64,000 bases of DNA from Geobacteraceae bacterium (GTDB taxonomy: Bacteria; Desulfobacterota; Desulfuromonadia; Geobacterales; Pseudopelobacteraceae): the NCBI GenBank assembly GCA_016720395.1, contig JADKKR010000008.1:186001-250000 (forward strand), written 5' to 3'. Shown in pieces: positions 60,164-64,000 of this stretch. The notes beneath the pieces were generated by a model, which made no database searches, was not told the DNA's origin, and worked only from the letters and a program-made list of their open reading frames with translations. A program made the position numbers and the translations under genes. Numbering within the stretch: position 1 is the stretch's first letter; each line of letters starts with the position of its first letter.

Positions 60164-60829
60164 CTATTTCGTCCGCCAGCGATACAGGATCGGCGGGTCC
60201 ATCAGGTAATGGACCGGAATGTACAGCAGGTGCACCAGCTTGGTGAACGGCAGCAGCGCTACAATCAGGAAGGCACAGGCTACATGCAGCTTGAAGACCA
60301 AAGGAAAATCGGTCATGTACTCAATCTGCGGATTGAAGGAAGCCAGCGACCAGAGATAAGGAACCGCTGTATGCAGGTACCACTGGGAACCCCAGCGCAT
60401 GAAGGTCGCGATATAGACCCCGGTCAGGGCCTGGGTAAGCAGGAGGTAGAGCAATACCCAGTCCGAGGCGAATGTCACCCGTTTCAAGAGCGGCGTGTTG
60501 ACACGACGCAGCAGGAGCACCAGACAGCCGAAAACTGCGAAGAGACCCAGTGCGAGCCCGATGCTTTCGATAACGACCAGGTTGGTCTGGTTCCCGAGAA
60601 AAACCTTAAGTGGACCGGGGGCAACAACACCCAAAAAATGGGCAGCCAACACCGGGATAATGCCGTAGTGCCACGGATTGATTCCCCAGAAGAGTGTCTT
60701 GCTCTCCAAAAACTGCGTGGAGTAGGCCGACCAGGTCAGGCGGTTGCTGAAGAAACGATAGGGCGTTACAAAAATAACCAGCGCCAGAGCGGCGTAGGGC
60801 AGAACGATAAAGATAAAGCTGTTTAACAT
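60164..60829 (-). CDS. narI: Respiratory nitrate reductase, gamma subunit
   Basis: The 221-aa protein has five membrane helices and the four heme-b ligand histidines of NarI (for example NPWHYGIIPVLAAHFLG, HTAVPY and LHVACAFLIVALLPFTKLVH). It transfers electrons from quinol to NarH. It overlaps narJ by 7 bases. A short 43-base gap separates it from the downstream narK. Confidence 0.95.
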   Translation of the reverse strand: MLNSFIFIVLPYAALALVIFVTPYRFFSNRLTWSAYSTQFLESKTLFWGINPWHYGIIPVLAAHFLGVVAPGPLKVFLGNQTNLVVIESIGLALGLFAVFGCLVLLLRRVNTPLLKRVTFASDWVLLYLLLTQALTGVYIATFMRWGSQWYLHTAVPYLWSLASFNPQIEYMTDFPLVFKLHVACAFLIVALLPFTKLVHLLYIPVHYLMDPPILYRWRTK

Positions 60830-61364
60830 GATGGCACCTCCTTACAATCTTCTGCGCAGAGCAGTCGGGCAGCTTCAACCAGTACTTTCCAGTGCGAATC
60901 CTGTCGGGCGTCGAAGGCGGTACTTAGCCTTTCAACTCCGGGTAACACACATCCGGCGATGAAGGGCTGTCGTGTCCCTTGCCCCTCCTGTCGTGCCAGA
61001 TGGGCCAGAAAACCGAGCACCACCGAAAGGTGATCGGGAAGTTCGACCCCGACGGGTGTGTATCCGCACCGTTCAAATTCCTGTTTCAGCATGATCATGT
61101 AGCCGCCCTTCTTCTGGTTATCGCCGAAGAGGTGATGTCCCAGATAGGGGGCGGTGGCCGGATTGAAGTCGAAGGTGGAGACATACTCTTCCTGTAGCAC
61201 TGCCAGGGAGGAGGCATCAACAAATTCGGCAAATTCGGAGATTGGGGTACCTAGTCGCCGCTTGTTCAAAAAGGAGCTGACAAGATTATAATCGTCCTGA
61301 AGTTGCTGCTTTTCCTCCGGATAGTCGAGCATCCGGGCAAGGGCTTCGTAGCTGGTGGCAATGG

Positions 61365-61368
<4 letters not shown>
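60823..61368 (-). CDS. narJ: Nitrate reductase molybdenum cofactor assembly chaperone
   Basis: The 181-aa NarJ/TorD-family protein (EALARMLDYPEEKQQLQDDY, LQEEYVSTFDFNPATAPYLGHHLFGD, LPDHLSVVLGFLAHL) is of the usual length. It helps fold and load the Mo cofactor into NarG. It overlaps narH and narI at either end (ATGA with narH), so the unit is tightly coupled. Confidence 0.94.
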
Positions 61369-62816
<1,448 letters not shown>

Positions 62817-62820
62817 TGCC

Positions 62821-64000
62821 TCACCCCCTCAACTTTCTGACTACCACGTAGCTGTCACGGTTTACGCCGGTCGGCCCCCAGTAGTTGAAGTAAAAACTGA
62901 ATTGTGCGTAACCGCCGAGCATCAGGGTCGGCTTCAGGCGGATGCGGGAGAGACTGTTGTGTACGCCGCCGTGTTTGCCGCTTTTCCGGGACTTTTTGAC
63001 ATTGAGGGTGCGCTCCGGCGCATGGTACATGACCGCCGCTCCGCGTGGAATGCGGGATGACACCACGGCACGGCTGGTCACCACGCCGTTGGCGTTAAAG
63101 ACCTCGATCTCCTCATTGTCCTCGATCCCGGCACTCGCCGCATCTTCGTGGTTGAGCCAGACGACTGGACCACCACGCGAGAGGGTCAGCATCCTCAGAT
63201 TGTCGCTGTAGGTGGAGTGGATACTCCACTTGCCGTGCGGGGTCAGGAAGTTGAGTATCAGCCCGGTTTCTCCCTCGGTTTCGTCCAGGATCGCCGGGTT
63301 AAGTTTGCCCTTGAAGGTAGGAAGTCCTTCGTTGAACTCACCGTAATAAGGGTGGTCGAGGTACAGCGACTGCCGGCCGGAGAGGGTTCGCCAGGGCACG
63401 CCGTGCTCCACATTTAGCGTGAATGGCGCATAGGGACGGTTCTCGTTGACCAGTCCGCTCCAGACCGGGGAACTGAGGTGGCGGCGCGGTTTCTGGGTTA
63501 CGTCCTCCCAGGTGATACGGAAGTTGCGGTCACCTGCGGATATCTGAGCCAAAGGCTTGCCTACCCGCTTCTCCAGGTTCTGATAGGCGCGGTGTGCCAG
63601 TTCACCGTTGGTCTCCGGAGCGAGGGCCATGATTACGTCGGCGACGTTGCGCACGTCTTCCATATCGATGAAGGTCTTATCCCCCCACGAACGGGTCGGC
63701 ATGGTTGTAAGGAGTTTTTCGTGGACGTCGTCCGCTTCCCAGTTGACGCCGTGTGCATGCAAATGTCCGATGTGCGGGCCAAGAGACATGAAGCGGTTGT
63801 AGAGATTGACGTAGTCGCGCTCGACGATCGGGAGATTCGGCATGGTCTTGCCCGGGATAGCTTCACACTCGCCCAGCTTCCAATCCTTCACACTCCGCTG
63901 TGCGATTTCACCCGGTGTGTCGTGCTGCAAAGGCGCTGCAATGATGTCTTTGAATGGTTTGGGAAAGTGTTTCGGTGCAAGTTCGCTGACCTTTTTGGCG
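62821..64000 (-). CDS. narG: Respiratory nitrate reductase, alpha subunit, C-terminal part
   Basis: Only the C-terminal ~393 residues are in the window; the gene continues past base 64000 on the minus strand (the frame is open to the edge). Features of NarG's last third are seen: LPIVERDYVNLYNRFMSLGP, GGPVVWLNHEDAASAGIEDN and APERTLNVKKSRKSGKHGGVHNS, then YFNYWGPTGVNRDSYVVVRKL. The full enzyme carries Mo-bisMGD and one 4Fe-4S cluster and reduces nitrate in the cytoplasm. It is the first gene of the narGHJI-narK-narK cluster. Confidence 0.95.
   Translation of the reverse strand, partial: AKKVSELAPKHFPKPFKDIIAAPLQHDTPGEIAQRSVKDWKLGECEAIPGKTMPNLPIVERDYVNLYNRFMSLGPHIGHLHAHGVNWEADDVHEKLLTTMPTRSWGDKTFIDMEDVRNVADVIMALAPETNGELAHRAYQNLEKRVGKPLAQISAGDRNFRITWEDVTQKPRRHLSSPVWSGLVNENRPYAPFTLNVEHGVPWRTLSGRQSLYLDHPYYGEFNEGLPTFKGKLNPAILDETEGETGLILNFLTPHGKWSIHSTYSDNLRMLTLSRGGPVVWLNHEDAASAGIEDNEEIEVFNANGVVTSRAVVSSRIPRGAAVMYHAPERTLNVKKSRKSGKHGGVHNSLSRIRLKPTLMLGGYAQFSFYFNYWGPTGVNRDSYVVVRKLRG

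Overview
The window looks like chromosome of an anaerobic, respiring deltaproteobacterium related to Geobacter (a Trichlorobacter/Geobacter lovleyi-like or Pelobacter propionicus-like lineage). This rests on the gene set: a GSU3473-family protein, a CxxCH multi-Ig secreted protein behind a cyclic-dinucleotide riboswitch, rubrerythrin and hemerythrin proteins, Hcp, a narGHJI-narK-narK cluster and a probable selenoprotein. Species cannot be fixed from reading alone.

Layout. 1-4.8 kb holds the 3' end of tex and small housekeeping genes, including a frameshifted spermidine-synthase-like gene, a methyltransferase, a GreA/B factor, GIY-YIG and DUF309. 4.9-10 kb (minus strand) is a 2-oxoacid (pyruvate) dehydrogenase cluster, E1alpha-E1beta-E2, headed by a MerA-type flavoprotein and carrying CACAGAG palindromic intergenic repeats. 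10-20.7 kb is a mixed stretch: rubrerythrin-like protein, frameshifted lipoprotein, PAS histidine kinase, radical SAM protein, EcsC, YqaE, CoA-disulfide-reductase-like enzyme, CHRD protein and several very small genes. 21-26.7 kb has the riboswitch-controlled Ig-like protein, DUF3309, a zinc alcohol dehydrogenase and small Geobacter-type proteins.

26.8-42.5 kb is AT-richer accessory DNA. It contains a Fic protein, a decayed vsr endonuclease, an SGNH lipoprotein, an HNH nuclease with a WYL-like tail, a lectin-like propeller protein and then an integrative element. That element has a tyrosine integrase next to a split tRNA-Ser, an unknown possible replication protein, an AlpA-like excisionase and a DUF927 helicase/primase-like protein. 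A tRNA 3'-end-like fragment marks its right side.

42.6-47.7 kb is a TetR-regulated ABC efflux operon (tetR, tolC, hlyD, ftsX-type permease, ATPase) with two matching candidate operators. 47.8-52.4 kb and 55.4-57.2 kb carry nitrosative-stress genes: hemerythrin, Cys-rich proteins, a NapH-like ferredoxin, a RIC/YtfE repair protein, a PAS protein and hcp. Three near-identical FNR/DNR-type boxes (TTGAY-N4-GTCAA) sit upstream of these units. 57.2-64 kb is the respiratory nitrate reductase cluster narGHJI with two narK transporters, so nitrate respiration, NO damage repair and Hcp are encoded together and probably co-regulated.

The most interesting locus is 52.6-55.2 kb. It is a compact ArsR-headed operon: nucleoside-phosphorylase-like enzyme, DsrE-like protein, a thioredoxin-fold protein with an in-frame TGA placed to read UxxC and followed by a SECIS-like hairpin, and a SAM methyltransferase. 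A truncated CGGC-domain gene lies downstream. It resembles, as far as I recall, the selenocysteine-assisted organometal (SAO) gene sets, but without their transporter and lyase genes here.
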